Shown: piece by piece, positions 54,507 to 63,951 of the stretch
Layout: every line of letters begins with the position of its first letter
Numbering within the stretch: position 1 is the first letter of the stretch
Origin: an uncultured Bacteroidales bacterium
Lineage (GTDB): Bacteria; Bacteroidota; Bacteroidia; Bacteroidales; Bacteroidaceae
Direction of reading: 5' to 3'
Length of the DNA: 64,000 nucleotides
Assembly: GCA_902779085.1 (NCBI GenBank)
Contig: CACYZY010000002.1
Span: 405,148-469,147 of the forward strand
Position numbers and translations under genes: made by a program
The notes under the pieces: generated by a model
Seen by the model: the letters and a program-made list of their open reading frames with translations, nothing else
Told to the model about the DNA's origin: nothing
Database searches by the model: none

Positions 54507-57185
54507 ATGCATAATCGTTTTAACTACATATTGTTGTTAGTAGCAACGTTGACGATGCTTAACTGTCAGTGGGCAACGGCTCAAGAAGAAGTTGCTATTG
54601 ATGCGTTAAATGACGGGACTCCTGTTATTCTTTATTCTGGTGAGCCTAAGAAATATGTTATTGCTGATATTGCTGTTGAAGGAGCAGAAAATTACGAAGA
54701 TAATGTTATTATTAATATTTCTGGTTTACAAGTAGGTGAAACGATTGAAGTGCCAGGTGATGATATTACTGATGCTGCTAAGCGATACTGGAAACACGGA
54801 TTATTTTCGGATGTCAGCATACAAGCTGATAAGATTGTAGGTGACCGTATTTGGTTAAGAATTAAAGTGAGCATGCGTCCACGTGTAAGTGAGGTTAATT
54901 ATCATGGCTTGAAAAAATCAGAGCAGGAAGACTTACAGGCTCGTATAGGCATGATTAAAGGTAGTCAGATAACACCTAATGCTGTGAGTCGCGCTGAAAC
55001 AATTATCAAGCGATATCTGGACGGGAAAGGCTTTAAGAATGCAGAAGTAAAATTGGTACAGCGAGATGATCCAGACCGATCTAATGAGATCATTGTGGAT
55101 GTAAATGTTGATAAGAAAGAAAAGGTAAAGGTTCACCAGATTACCATCGAAGGAAATAACGCGCTTAAAGCTAGCAAGATTAAGCGTGTTATGAAAAAGA
55201 CCAATGAAAAGAACAAATTAGTTAATATTTTCCGAGCTAAGAAGTTCGTCCCTGAAAAATATGAAGAAGATAAGCAACTGATTATTGATAAGTATAATGA
55301 GTTGGGTTATCGTGATGCTGTGATTTTGGTAGACAGTATCTCTAATTTTGATGACAAGACAGTGGACGTTTACATCAAAGTGGAGGAAGGTGAAAAATAT
55401 TATATACGTAATATTTCCTGGGTAGGTAACACTGTATACCCATCAGAAGTGCTGGCTAATGTGTTGCAAATGAAGTCTGGTGATGTATATAACCAGAAGA
55501 AGTTAGAGGAACGTACTGTTACAGATGACGAGTCTGTTGGTAACCTTTATTATAATAATGGTTATCTGTTCTATAGCTTGGATCCTGTGGAAGTAAACAT
55601 TGTCGGTGACTCCGTTGACTTGGAAATGCGCATTTATGAGGGACAACAAGCTACTGTCAACAAGGTAACTATTAGTGGTAACGATCGTCTTTATGAAGAA
55701 GTGGTGCGTCGTGAGCTGTATGTTAAGCCTGGTAAATTATTCAGCAAGGATGACATCATGACATCTATGCGTGAAATACAGCAGATGGGACATTTTGACC
55801 CTGAACAATTACAACCGGATATTCAGCCTCGTCCAGAAGACGGCACGGTAGATATTGGTTTCCCTTTGGTATCTAAGCCCAATGATCAGGTGGAGCTATC
55901 TGCAGGCTGGGGACAGACAGGTGTCATTGGTAAGTTGAGTTTGAAATTTACCAATTTCTCCATGAAGAACTTGTTACATCCGAGTCGTAAACATCGTGGA
56001 CTGCTCCCACAAGGTGAAGGACAAACCTTGACATTGAGTGGTCAGACCAATGGAAGCTATTATCAGAGTTATAGTATATCATTCATGGACCCTTGGTTTG
56101 GTGGCAAACGTCCGAATGCATTCCAGGTTTCTGCCTATTATTATGTGCAGACTGATATAAGTAGCCGCTATTACAATACTGCCATGATGAATATGTATAA
56201 TAGTGCATATGGTATGGGTGGTATGTATGGTGGTTATGGTGGCTATGGCTACGGTGGCTATGGTTATGGTGGGTATGGTTACTCAAACTATGAAAACTAT
56301 TATGACCCCGATAAGTACATGAAGATGATTGGTGCATCGGTGATGTTTGGTAAACGTCTGAGTTGGCCGGACAATTATTTCCAAATTTCTGCCGAGCTGT
56401 CTTTCAACCGATATATGCTGAGTCAATGGATGTATTTCCCTGTAACTGACGGTAGCTCAAATGAAGTTGCTTTGAACTTTACATTAGCGCGCAGGTCAAC
56501 AGATAATCCTATTTATACTCGACAAGGTTCTGAGTTTAGCTTCTCTGTGCAACTTACACCTCCTTGGAGTGCTATCGATGGTAAGGACTATAGCAAGTAT
56601 GACCAGTCCAATCAGGATGATTATAACAAGATGTATCGTTGGATTGAGTACCATAAGTGGAAGTTTAAATCAAAGGTGTTTATTCCATTGGCCGATCCAT
56701 ATACAGTAAAACGTACGCCAGTGTTGATGGTTCGCGCAGAGTTTGGTTTGCTGGGGCACTATAATAAATATAAAAAGTCACCTTTCCAGACTTTTGACGT
56801 AGGAGGTGATGGTATGACAGGTTATACGACCTATGCAACTGAAAGTGTGGCACTTCGCGGCTACGAGAACAGTTCTCTTACTATGTCGAGAAGCCAAGCT
56901 GGATACGCTTACACACGTTTCGGATTAGAATTAAGATATCCTATTTTGCTTGAGACAAGCAGTACTATCTATGCTTTAGCGTTTTTAGAAGGAGGAAACG
57001 CTTGGCATGACGTTTCCAAATTCAACCCATTCGATATGAAACGCTCTGCTGGTTTAGGTGTGCGTATCTATCTGCCAATGATTGGCATGATGGGTATCGA
57101 CTGGGGTTATGGATTTGATAAAATTAATGGCTCGAAAACTTATGGTGGTAGTAACTTCCACTTCGTTCTAGGTCAAGAGTTTTAA
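54507..57185 (+). CDS. bamA: Outer membrane assembly factor BamA
   Basis: 892 residues from the ATG before the signal peptide (MHNRFNYILLLVATLTMLNCQWATAQ); an in-frame ATG at 54471 overlaps uppS. Five POTRA repeats at ~40-420 and an Omp85 barrel after ~440, ending GGSNFHFVLGQEF with a terminal Phe. Assembles outer-membrane beta-barrels. Odd: residues ~562-597 are a Gly/Tyr/Met-rich low-complexity insert of repeated GYGG, probably in a surface loop. Neighbours uppS and two skp-like genes form a common envelope cluster of the phylum. Confidence 0.94.
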   Translation: MHNRFNYILLLVATLTMLNCQWATAQEEVAIDALNDGTPVILYSGEPKKYVIADIAVEGAENYEDNVIINISGLQVGETIEVPGDDITDAAKRYWKHGLFSDVSIQADKIVGDRIWLRIKVSMRPRVSEVNYHGLKKSEQEDLQARIGMIKGSQITPNAVSRAETIIKRYLDGKGFKNAEVKLVQRDDPDRSNEIIVDVNVDKKEKVKVHQITIEGNNALKASKIKRVMKKTNEKNKLVNIFRAKKFVPEKYEEDKQLIIDKYNELGYRDAVILVDSISNFDDKTVDVYIKVEEGEKYYIRNISWVGNTVYPSEVLANVLQMKSGDVYNQKKLEERTVTDDESVGNLYYNNGYLFYSLDPVEVNIVGDSVDLEMRIYEGQQATVNKVTISGNDRLYEEVVRRELYVKPGKLFSKDDIMTSMREIQQMGHFDPEQLQPDIQPRPEDGTVDIGFPLVSKPNDQVELSAGWGQTGVIGKLSLKFTNFSMKNLLHPSRKHRGLLPQGEGQTLTLSGQTNGSYYQSYSISFMDPWFGGKRPNAFQVSAYYYVQTDISSRYYNTAMMNMYNSAYGMGGMYGGYGGYGYGGYGYGGYGYSNYENYYDPDKYMKMIGASVMFGKRLSWPDNYFQISAELSFNRYMLSQWMYFPVTDGSSNEVALNFTLARRSTDNPIYTRQGSEFSFSVQLTPPWSAIDGKDYSKYDQSNQDDYNKMYRWIEYHKWKFKSKVFIPLADPYTVKRTPVLMVRAEFGLLGHYNKYKKSPFQTFDVGGDGMTGYTTYATESVALRGYENSSLTMSRSQAGYAYTRFGLELRYPILLETSSTIYALAFLEGGNAWHDVSKFNPFDMKRSAGLGVRIYLPMIGMMGIDWGYGFDKINGSKTYGGSNFHFVLGQEF

Positions 57186-57215
57186 TGATTGTGTTACTTA
57201 AAAGGAGATGGAATT

Positions 57216-57722
57216 ATGAAAAAGTTTGTGTTATTGATGTTAGCATTGTGTGCCATGAGCTTGGGTGCCAGTGCACAGCGTTTTGCATTGATTGACATGG
57301 AGTACATTTTACAGAATGTTCCTGCATATGAGAGTGCAAACAGCGAAATAGAACAATTGTCAAAGCAGTGGCAGGCAGAAGTGCAAAAAGTATCTGATGA
57401 GGCAAAATCATTATATGAAAGCTATCAGTCGGCTAAAAACTTGACTGAGGCTCAACGCACCCAACGTGAAAATGCTATTGTAGAAAAGGAAAAATCTGCA
57501 GCAGAATTGCGCCGTAAGTATTTTGGTCAAGAAGGTGAGTTGGCTAAGAAACAACAAGAGTTGATGCAGCCTATCATGGATGATATTTATGAGGTGGTCA
57601 AAGCTATAGCTCAAAACAAAGGATATAGCATGGTAATCGACCGTGCTTCAGCATCTAGTATCATCTTTGCATCACCAAATATCGACATAAGTGATGATGT
57701 ATTGGCTGAATTAGGTGAATAA
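57216..57722 (+). CDS. OmpH/Skp-family periplasmic chaperone 1
   Basis: 168 residues: signal peptide MKKFVLLMLALCAMSLGASAQ, short beta segment RFALIDMEYILQNVPAYESA, long coiled-coil helices ~40-125, then DIYEVVKAIAQNKGYSMVIDRA. Skp-type trimers hold unfolded outer-membrane proteins for BamA. Start set at the ATG before the signal peptide, 14 bases after AAAGGAG. Confidence 0.92.
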   Translation: MKKFVLLMLALCAMSLGASAQRFALIDMEYILQNVPAYESANSEIEQLSKQWQAEVQKVSDEAKSLYESYQSAKNLTEAQRTQRENAIVEKEKSAAELRRKYFGQEGELAKKQQELMQPIMDDIYEVVKAIAQNKGYSMVIDRASASSIIFASPNIDISDDVLAELGE

Positions 57723-57737
57723 TTCAAAAATAATTCC

Positions 57738-57745
57738 TACATTTG
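57738..57745 (+). promoter_or_regulatory. -7 element between the two skp-like genes
   Basis: TACATTTG followed by CAGCCG, 52 bases before the second skp ATG; an internal promoter of the cluster is likely. Confidence 0.45.
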
Positions 57746-57797
57746 CAGCCGATAAAGAAAAAGATAATAAATATAAACAATAAAATTAAGAATTAAG

Positions 57798-58301
57798 ATG
57801 TTAAAGAAAATTGTATTAGCCGTTGCTTTGATTGCCCTGCCAGCATTGGGTGCAATGGCTCAGCAGAAGTTCGCTCATGTGAATGCACAAGCTGTAATCG
57901 TCGAGATGGCAGAGTATAAAAAGGCTGTTTCTGACATTGAGGCAATGCAAAAGAACTATCAGGATGAACTTCAGCGTACACAGGAAGAGTTTAACAAGAA
58001 GTATCAAGAGTATGTAGCTCAGGCTGACTCATTGCCACGCAACATTGCAGAGCGCCGTCAGAAAGAACTGCAGGATATGGCACAGCGTCAGGATCAGTTC
58101 CAGCAGGAGGCAGGTCAATCTTTGCAGCAGGCTCAGCAAGAGGCAATGAACCCTATCCAAGAGAAAGTGTTGAAAGCAGTTCAGGAAGTTGCTAATGCTG
58201 AAGGATATGCATACGTTTTCGATATTAATGGTATCGTTGCTGTTGGTGCTCAGAGTGTGGATATCACAGACAAAGTTAAGGCTAAGGTTGGCGTAAAGTA
58301 A
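57798..58301 (+). CDS. OmpH/Skp-family periplasmic chaperone 2
   Basis: 167 residues, paralogue of the previous gene: signal peptide MLKKIVLAVALIALPALGAMAQ, KFAHVNAQAVIVEMAEYKKA, a Gln-rich coiled coil (QRQDQFQQEAGQSLQQAQQE), and KVLKAVQEVANAEGYAYVFDING. Two Skp genes behind bamA are usual in Bacteroidetes; they may form mixed trimers. Ends 4 bp before murI. Confidence 0.92.
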   Translation: MLKKIVLAVALIALPALGAMAQQKFAHVNAQAVIVEMAEYKKAVSDIEAMQKNYQDELQRTQEEFNKKYQEYVAQADSLPRNIAERRQKELQDMAQRQDQFQQEAGQSLQQAQQEAMNPIQEKVLKAVQEVANAEGYAYVFDINGIVAVGAQSVDITDKVKAKVGVK

Positions 58302-58305
58302 AGTT

Positions 58306-59145
58306 ATGAATCATAAGTTGTCAAGCATACCTGGCCCTATCGGGGTGTTTGATTCAGGTTATGGAGGCCTCACGATCTTAAGCAAGATCCGTGAGGCCTT
58401 GCCTGCTTATGACTATATCTATCTTGGCGATAATGCTCGTACCCCTTATGGTACTCGCTCTTTCGAAATTGTATATGAGTTTACTTTGCAGGCAGTGACT
58501 AAACTATTCGAACTGGGTTGCCATTTGGTAGTTGTGGGATGTAATACAGCATCTGCCAAGGCGTTGCGTAGTATTCAGATGAATGACCTTCATCGATTAG
58601 ACCCTCAACGCAGGGTACTGGGCGTGATTCGTCCTACGGTTGAATGCATAGGCAATTTGACAAATACGCGACATATCGGTTTAGTGGCTACTCCTGGTAC
58701 TGTTAAGAGTGAGTCCTATCCATTGGAGATAAAGAAGCTTTTCCCTGATGTGGTTGTTAGTAGTCAGGCGTGTCCTATGTGGGTGCCTTTGGTTGAAAAT
58801 AATGAGGCTGATGCTGAAGGCGCCGACTTTTTCGTAAAGAAATACCTTGATGACTTGTTGTCGAAGGATAGCAGAATTGACACAATTATACTGGGTTGTA
58901 CCCATTATCCCTTGTTGTTGCCCAAGATTAAGAAATATGTGCCTGCTCATATTAACATCGTTACACAAGGCGAGTTAGTGGCAGAAAGCTTAAAAGATTA
59001 CCTGCACCGTCATCCTGAAATGGATGCCAAGTGCACACGTGGGAACACATGCATATACTATACAACTGAATCAGAAGAGAAATTCTCGGAATCAGCTTCC
59101 ATTTTCCTCAATGAATCGGTAAATGTAAAGCACATAGAGTTATGA
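58306..59145 (+). CDS. murI: Glutamate racemase
   Basis: 279 residues. Makes D-glutamate for peptidoglycan. The two catalytic cysteines lie in VVVGCNTASAKAL and IILGCTHYPLLLP; the N-terminal GVFDSGYGGLTIL holds the Asp-Ser block. Overlaps proB by ATGA (59142-59145), joining a cell-wall glutamate enzyme to the proline pathway. Confidence 0.95.
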   Translation: MNHKLSSIPGPIGVFDSGYGGLTILSKIREALPAYDYIYLGDNARTPYGTRSFEIVYEFTLQAVTKLFELGCHLVVVGCNTASAKALRSIQMNDLHRLDPQRRVLGVIRPTVECIGNLTNTRHIGLVATPGTVKSESYPLEIKKLFPDVVVSSQACPMWVPLVENNEADAEGADFFVKKYLDDLLSKDSRIDTIILGCTHYPLLLPKIKKYVPAHINIVTQGELVAESLKDYLHRHPEMDAKCTRGNTCIYYTTESEEKFSESASIFLNESVNVKHIEL

Positions 59146-60212
59146 AAAGAATAGTGATTAAGGTAGGTAGCAATGTGCTGACTAGAAAAGACGGCACATT
59201 GGACGTTACCCGTATGTCGGCATTGGTTGACCAAATTGCTCAACTCCGTTTGGAAGGTTTAGAAGTTATTTTGGTATCATCAGGAGCTGTCGCTTCCGGG
59301 AGAAGTGAGTTGAAACTGCCTTCACATCACCTCGATACTACCTCTCAACGTCAACTATTTTCTGCTGTTGGTCAGGCTAAGCTTATTAACCGTTATTATG
59401 AACTGTTTCGAGATCACGGCATGAAGGTTGGTCAGGTGCTTACCATGAAAGAAAATTTTGGCACCCGCAGGCATTATCTTAATCAGAAAAATTGTATGAC
59501 GGTGATGCTGGAAAATGGAGTAATTCCTATCGTGAATGAGAATGACACCATCAGTGTGACTGAACTGATGTTTACTGATAATGATGAACTCAGTGGATTG
59601 ATTGCTTCTATGATGGATGCCGATGTGCTTATTATCCTTAGCAATATTGATGGCATATTCAATGGCTCTCCTTCTGAGTCCACCTCACATGTGATTCGCG
59701 AAATAGGACAGCGCGTGGATTTATCTGGCTATATCCAAATGGCCAAGTCTAGTTTTGGTAGAGGTGGCATGCTTACAAAAACGAGCATTGCCCGTAAGGT
59801 GGCCGATGAAGGTATTGAGGTGATCATTGCCAATGGTAAGCGTGAAGATATTCTGTTACAGCTCGTGCACAACCCCGATACACTTTGTACACGTTTTATT
59901 CCAAAGTCAAAGCCTATAAGTGGGGTTAAAAAGTGGATTGCCCATAGTGAGGGCTTTGCAAAAGGAGAGATAACTGTAAATGATAAAGCCTCGGAGGCTT
60001 TAAGGGGTGATAAAGCAGTAAGTATTTTACCTGTTGGTATTATCAAAGTATCAGGTGATTTTGTAAAAGATGACCTCATCCGTATTATGGATATAGAGGG
60101 CAATCTAATAGGAGTGGGCAAGGCAAATTGTACGTCTGCACAAGCTTTGGCTGCTATGGGGAAACATGCTGGTCGTGCAGTAGTTCATTATGATTATTTA
60201 TATTTGGAGTAG
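59142..60212 (+). CDS. proB: Glutamate 5-kinase
   Basis: 356 residues. First step of proline synthesis. Amino-acid-kinase domain with [52 protein letters not shown] and [18 protein letters not shown], then a PUA domain from ~275 ([26 protein letters not shown]). Length is typical of PUA-bearing forms. Coupled to murI. Confidence 0.95.
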   Translation: MKRIVIKVGSNVLTRKDGTLDVTRMSALVDQIAQLRLEGLEVILVSSGAVASGRSELKLPSHHLDTTSQRQLFSAVGQAKLINRYYELFRDHGMKVGQVLTMKENFGTRRHYLNQKNCMTVMLENGVIPIVNENDTISVTELMFTDNDELSGLIASMMDADVLIILSNIDGIFNGSPSESTSHVIREIGQRVDLSGYIQMAKSSFGRGGMLTKTSIARKVADEGIEVIIANGKREDILLQLVHNPDTLCTRFIPKSKPISGVKKWIAHSEGFAKGEITVNDKASEALRGDKAVSILPVGIIKVSGDFVKDDLIRIMDIEGNLIGVGKANCTSAQALAAMGKHAGRAVVHYDYLYLE

Positions 60213-60217
60213 AATAT

Positions 60218-61465
60218 ATGGATATTAAAAGTCAATTACAGAATGTACGCGATGCTTCAAGACTTTTGCTACATGTAAGCGATGAGACTATTGCTAAGAT
60301 ACTGTGTGCTGTGGCCGATGAAGCTGTGGCACAGATGGATACTATATTGTTGGCCAATCAACAGGATTTAAATCGAATGGATCCTGCCAATCCTAAATAT
60401 GACCGTCTGAAACTAACATTCGAACGTATTCAGGGTATAGCAGCAGACATGCGTAATGTGGCTCAATTGCCTTCTCCTGTAGGGAGAGTATTAAAAGATA
60501 CTATTCGTCCTAATGGATTGAAGATAAAGCAGGTGAGTGTGCCATTTGGCGTTATTGGCATCATTTATGAAGCTCGTCCTAATGTTAGTTTCGATGTATT
60601 CTCTCTATGTTTGCGTAGTCACAATGCCTGTGTTCTGAAAGGTGGAAGTGATGCACAAGTCACCAATGAAGCTATTATTGAGGTCGTTCATAGCGTTTTA
60701 GAGCGCTTTGGCATAGATATACATGTGGTGGAACTACTACCTGGCGACCGCGAATCAACAGCAGAGATGCTTCACGCACGCGGATTAGTTGATCTGATAA
60801 TCCCTCGTGGCAGTAGTAGCTTGATTAGATTTGTTCGCGATAATGCCACTGTACCAGTGATTGAAACGGGTGCTGGCATTTGCCACACATATTTTGATGC
60901 ATTAGGCGATGTTACTAAAGGGAGACCTATTATAAATAATGCCAAGACTCGCCGCGTGTCAGTGTGCAATGCTTTGGATTGCGTTTTGTTGCATCGAAGT
61001 CGTTTGGCCTGTTTGCCTGAGTTATGTAGTCCTTTAGCTGATAGTAACGTGATTATTTATGCAGATGATGAAGCTTATGCTTCATTGCAAGGGCATTACC
61101 CTGATAACTTGCTACAACATGCTCAACCAGATAGTTTTGGAACAGAGTTTTTGGATTATAAGATGGCCATCAAGACGGTAGCGTCACTCGATGAGGCTAT
61201 TGGCTGCATCAACACTGTTGCTTCTGGGCATAGTGAATGTATCGTCACTGAAGACAAAAAAACTGCAGATAGGTTCTGTAGCGAGGTAGATGCTGCTTGT
61301 GTGTATTGGAATGCGCCCACATCTTTTAGTGATGGCGCCCAGTTCGGCTTGGGTGCTGAGATAGGTATTAGCACGCAGAAAATGCATGCACGAGGCCCTA
61401 TGGCTTTAGAGGCCATAACTACATATAAATGGGTAATTGAAGGCGAAGGACAAATAAGAAAATGA
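60218..61465 (+). CDS. proA: Glutamate-5-semialdehyde dehydrogenase
   Basis: 415 residues. Reduces glutamyl phosphate with [50 protein letters not shown], the catalytic Cys region [16 protein letters not shown], and the C-terminal [19 protein letters not shown]. Follows proB by 5 bp and precedes argF' by 7 bp. Confidence 0.96.
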   Translation: MDIKSQLQNVRDASRLLLHVSDETIAKILCAVADEAVAQMDTILLANQQDLNRMDPANPKYDRLKLTFERIQGIAADMRNVAQLPSPVGRVLKDTIRPNGLKIKQVSVPFGVIGIIYEARPNVSFDVFSLCLRSHNACVLKGGSDAQVTNEAIIEVVHSVLERFGIDIHVVELLPGDRESTAEMLHARGLVDLIIPRGSSSLIRFVRDNATVPVIETGAGICHTYFDALGDVTKGRPIINNAKTRRVSVCNALDCVLLHRSRLACLPELCSPLADSNVIIYADDEAYASLQGHYPDNLLQHAQPDSFGTEFLDYKMAIKTVASLDEAIGCINTVASGHSECIVTEDKKTADRFCSEVDAACVYWNAPTSFSDGAQFGLGAEIGISTQKMHARGPMALEAITTYKWVIEGEGQIRK

Positions 61466-61472
61466 TGTAGCT

Positions 61473-62441
61473 ATGAGATATTTTAGCAGAGTAAAAGATT
61501 TAGGCAACTTGCGTCAGGCAATGCAGGAGGCCAAGGAGATAAAGAATGACAGGTTCAAGTATGTAGAACTGGGCAAGAACAAAACCCTCTTGATGGTGTT
61601 CTTTAATTCTAGTTTGCGTACTCGATTGAGCACCCAAAAGGCTGCTATGAACTTGGGTATGAATGTGATAGTTTTGGATGTGAACCAAGGAGCATGGAAA
61701 TTGGAAACAGAGCGTGGTGTAGTGATGGATGGCGACAAAAGCGAACACTTGTTGGAAGCTATTCCCGTTATGGGATGCTATTGTGACATCATTGGCGTAC
61801 GCTCGTTTGCAGGGTTGAAAGATCGTGATTACGACTATGCAGAAACTGTTTTCAATCAGTTTGTGCAATATAGTGGGCGTCCTGTTTTTGCTATGGAAAC
61901 AGCTACGGTGCATCCTTTGCAGGCTTTTGCTGATTTGATAACCATCGAGGAATATAAAGAGGTGAAGCGCCCTAAGGTAGTACTCACTTGGGCTCCTCAC
62001 CCAAAGGCTTTGCCACAAGCAGTGCCCAACTCATTTGCCGAGTGGATGAATGCGGCTGATGTAGAATTTGTGATTACTCATCCTAAGGGTTATGAACTGG
62101 ATTCTACTTTTGTGGGTGATGCTATAGTAGAATACGACCAAAGAAAAGCTTTGGAAGGTGCCGACTTCGTATATGCAAAGAACTGGAGTTGCCCAGGTGT
62201 GACTAATCCTTCCGATTATGGTCAGGTACTGAGTAAAGACATGAGTTGGACTATTGACACTGAGCACATGAGTTGGACCAACGATGCTCATTTTATGCAC
62301 TGCTTGCCTGTTCGACGTAATATGATTGTGAGTGATGATGTAATTGAGAGCCCTCGTTCAATTGTCATCCCTGAAGCAGCCAATCGTGAAATCTCTGCTA
62401 CGGTAGTGATTAAACGAATGCTTGAATCATTGAATATTTAA
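61473..62441 (+). CDS. argF': N-succinyl/N-acetyl-ornithine carbamoyltransferase
   Basis: 322 residues. Carbamoylates an N-acylated ornithine in the Bacteroidetes variant of arginine synthesis. Carbamoyl-phosphate loop FFNSSLRTRLSTQ, the long proline-rich PHPKALPQAVPNSFAEW, and HCLPVRRNMIV. By comparison from memory with the B. fragilis enzyme, whose specificity residue is Pro90, this protein has Ser90 (GDKSEHLLEA); no Glu is present there, which speaks for succinyl- rather than acetyl-ornithine. Confidence 0.92.
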   Translation: MRYFSRVKDLGNLRQAMQEAKEIKNDRFKYVELGKNKTLLMVFFNSSLRTRLSTQKAAMNLGMNVIVLDVNQGAWKLETERGVVMDGDKSEHLLEAIPVMGCYCDIIGVRSFAGLKDRDYDYAETVFNQFVQYSGRPVFAMETATVHPLQAFADLITIEEYKEVKRPKVVLTWAPHPKALPQAVPNSFAEWMNAADVEFVITHPKGYELDSTFVGDAIVEYDQRKALEGADFVYAKNWSCPGVTNPSDYGQVLSKDMSWTIDTEHMSWTNDAHFMHCLPVRRNMIVSDDVIESPRSIVIPEAANREISATVVIKRMLESLNI

Positions 62442-62472
62442 TTAAATCACTGAGTTTTGGATATTTAAAGAG

Positions 62473-63561
62473 ATGAGAAAAACAACTCTTTTTAAAACTT
62501 TTCTTGCTTTGGCCATAATTATGTTCAGTGGCCAATGGTCAATGGTCAATGGACAGAAGTTGGAGTGGAAGTTAGGTGCTGATGGTTTCTTCGACAACGG
62601 GGAGGGTGATGCAACTTATCGTACTACAATGACTTACAGCGGTTTACGTACTACTCCTGAGTTGGGCGTCAGTTGGGATGAAGGCAAACATCGCTTGATG
62701 GGTGGTTATAGTGGCCAGATAGAGTTTGGCAAGAAGCATGGCTATACTGATGGTTTCCCCATCTTATATTATAAGTATAGCACAAAGCCTTTGACTTTCA
62801 CTTTTGGTAGTTTCCAGCGTGATCAGCTTTTAGGTGATTATCCATCGTTCTTGATTAGCGATACCATTCGCTATTATCGCCCCACTATGCAAGGTTTTGC
62901 TTTCCAACACCAGCATAAGCGTGGCTATTTTGAGGCTTTCATAGATTGGACAGGTTTTCGTACTAACAAAGACCGTGAGCAATTCATGGCAGGCTTAAGT
63001 GTAAAGCACACTATTGGCAAGGTTGATGACGAGTTGTTCAGCAAGTTCAGCAAACGCTTATATGTTGGTTTAGAAGGCTATTATTATCATCATGCACTTA
63101 CTTGGGATGCTGATGTGGAACAGCATATTCACGACAATTTGGTGGCTCATCCTTTTGTTGGTTATCAATTGGAAAGCCGTGTGGTTGATGCTGGCGTTGA
63201 TGTCAGAGTAGGCGCTTTGGCGAGCTTCGATCGTGAAAGAGGTATGGATGATGGCAAACATACTCCTATAGGTTTCTTGGGTGAAGTGAATGCTCATTAT
63301 AAGCGTTTCTTCTTTGAAGACATTTTCTATACAGGTGGACATCAGCAACCCTTTGGAAAGCAGTTCTATGGTGCCTATTATTGGGGTGATACTTATTACC
63401 AGGCTTCTGCCTATAATCGTACTGATGTAAAATATCAGTTTGTTGTAAATGACTGGGTATCAGCCTATGCTGGCGCTGTTTTTAATATCACTAAAGCCGG
63501 TCTGAATTGGCATCAAGTTTTGACCTTGCGAATAAATCTTGGTGGTAGTTTTGGAAAATAA
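62473..63561 (+). CDS. Outer-membrane beta-barrel-like protein, unknown
   Basis: 362 residues. N-terminal signal (MRKTTLFKTFLALAIIMFSG) followed by strands with alternating aromatic residues throughout (RLMGGYSGQIEFGKK, PLTFTFGSFQRDQLL, KRLYVGLEGYYYHHALTW) and an end LNWHQVLTLRINLGGSFGK, which together suggest an outer-membrane barrel. No family recognised. The stretch coding QWSMVNGQ after the signal is a small tandem duplication in DNA. 31 bp after argF', perhaps cotranscribed by chance. Confidence 0.7.
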   Translation: MRKTTLFKTFLALAIIMFSGQWSMVNGQKLEWKLGADGFFDNGEGDATYRTTMTYSGLRTTPELGVSWDEGKHRLMGGYSGQIEFGKKHGYTDGFPILYYKYSTKPLTFTFGSFQRDQLLGDYPSFLISDTIRYYRPTMQGFAFQHQHKRGYFEAFIDWTGFRTNKDREQFMAGLSVKHTIGKVDDELFSKFSKRLYVGLEGYYYHHALTWDADVEQHIHDNLVAHPFVGYQLESRVVDAGVDVRVGALASFDRERGMDDGKHTPIGFLGEVNAHYKRFFFEDIFYTGGHQQPFGKQFYGAYYWGDTYYQASAYNRTDVKYQFVVNDWVSAYAGAVFNITKAGLNWHQVLTLRINLGGSFGK

Positions 63562-63608
63562 GCTCATTACTATCGAACTGTGACGGTGTGTCAGCTACTA
63601 GTTTGTCT

Positions 63609-63806
63609 TGAAATTCTCATGAGAATATTAGAGCTTACTTCTTTTAAACACTGAGCTTACTACAAGTAAACTTATGGCCTGCTTCTGTATATTTCATCAT
63701 CATATGGCCACTTAGCACTTCTTTTGCCGCCACGTGAAATCCTCTCCTCTACCTCGTGAGTCTCTTACAAGAAATCTTCATGATGAATTAATAAAACGTG
63801 AGCTAT
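63609..63806. repeat. Degenerate tandem array, 22-bp period, 9 units
   Basis: Unit starts 63609, 63631, 63653, 63675, 63697, 63719, 63741, 63763, 63785. GAGCTTACT opens two successive units exactly 22 bp apart, and CACGTGAA / CTCGTGAG sit 22 bp apart at positions 13-20 of units 63719 and 63741. The palindrome ATTCTCATGAGAAT is at 63613-63626. AATTCTCATGA, CTCGTGAG and GCTTACTTC are shared with the 41-kb arrays. No gene in 63562-64000. Confidence 0.65.
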
Positions 63807-63919
63807 TCTTAGCATCAACTAAAACTACTCTCAAGGGCGAAGAGAACGGCTCTTGTCTGTACATATACCATATTAATAATGATATAAGTTGATTTTTTTC
63901 AAAAAAAGTTTGTAAAATA

Positions 63920-63951
63920 TTTGCGTGTTCGAGAAATAGTGCTTACCTTTG
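63920..63951 (+). promoter_or_regulatory. Strong promoter at right edge
   Basis: TTTG (63920-63923), 20-nt spacer, TACCTTTG (63944-63951), then CATCCGCTT, identical over 17 bases to the tRNA-Glu promoter. The remaining 49 bases contain no recognisable gene start; a tRNA or other stable RNA probably lies just beyond the window. Confidence 0.75.
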
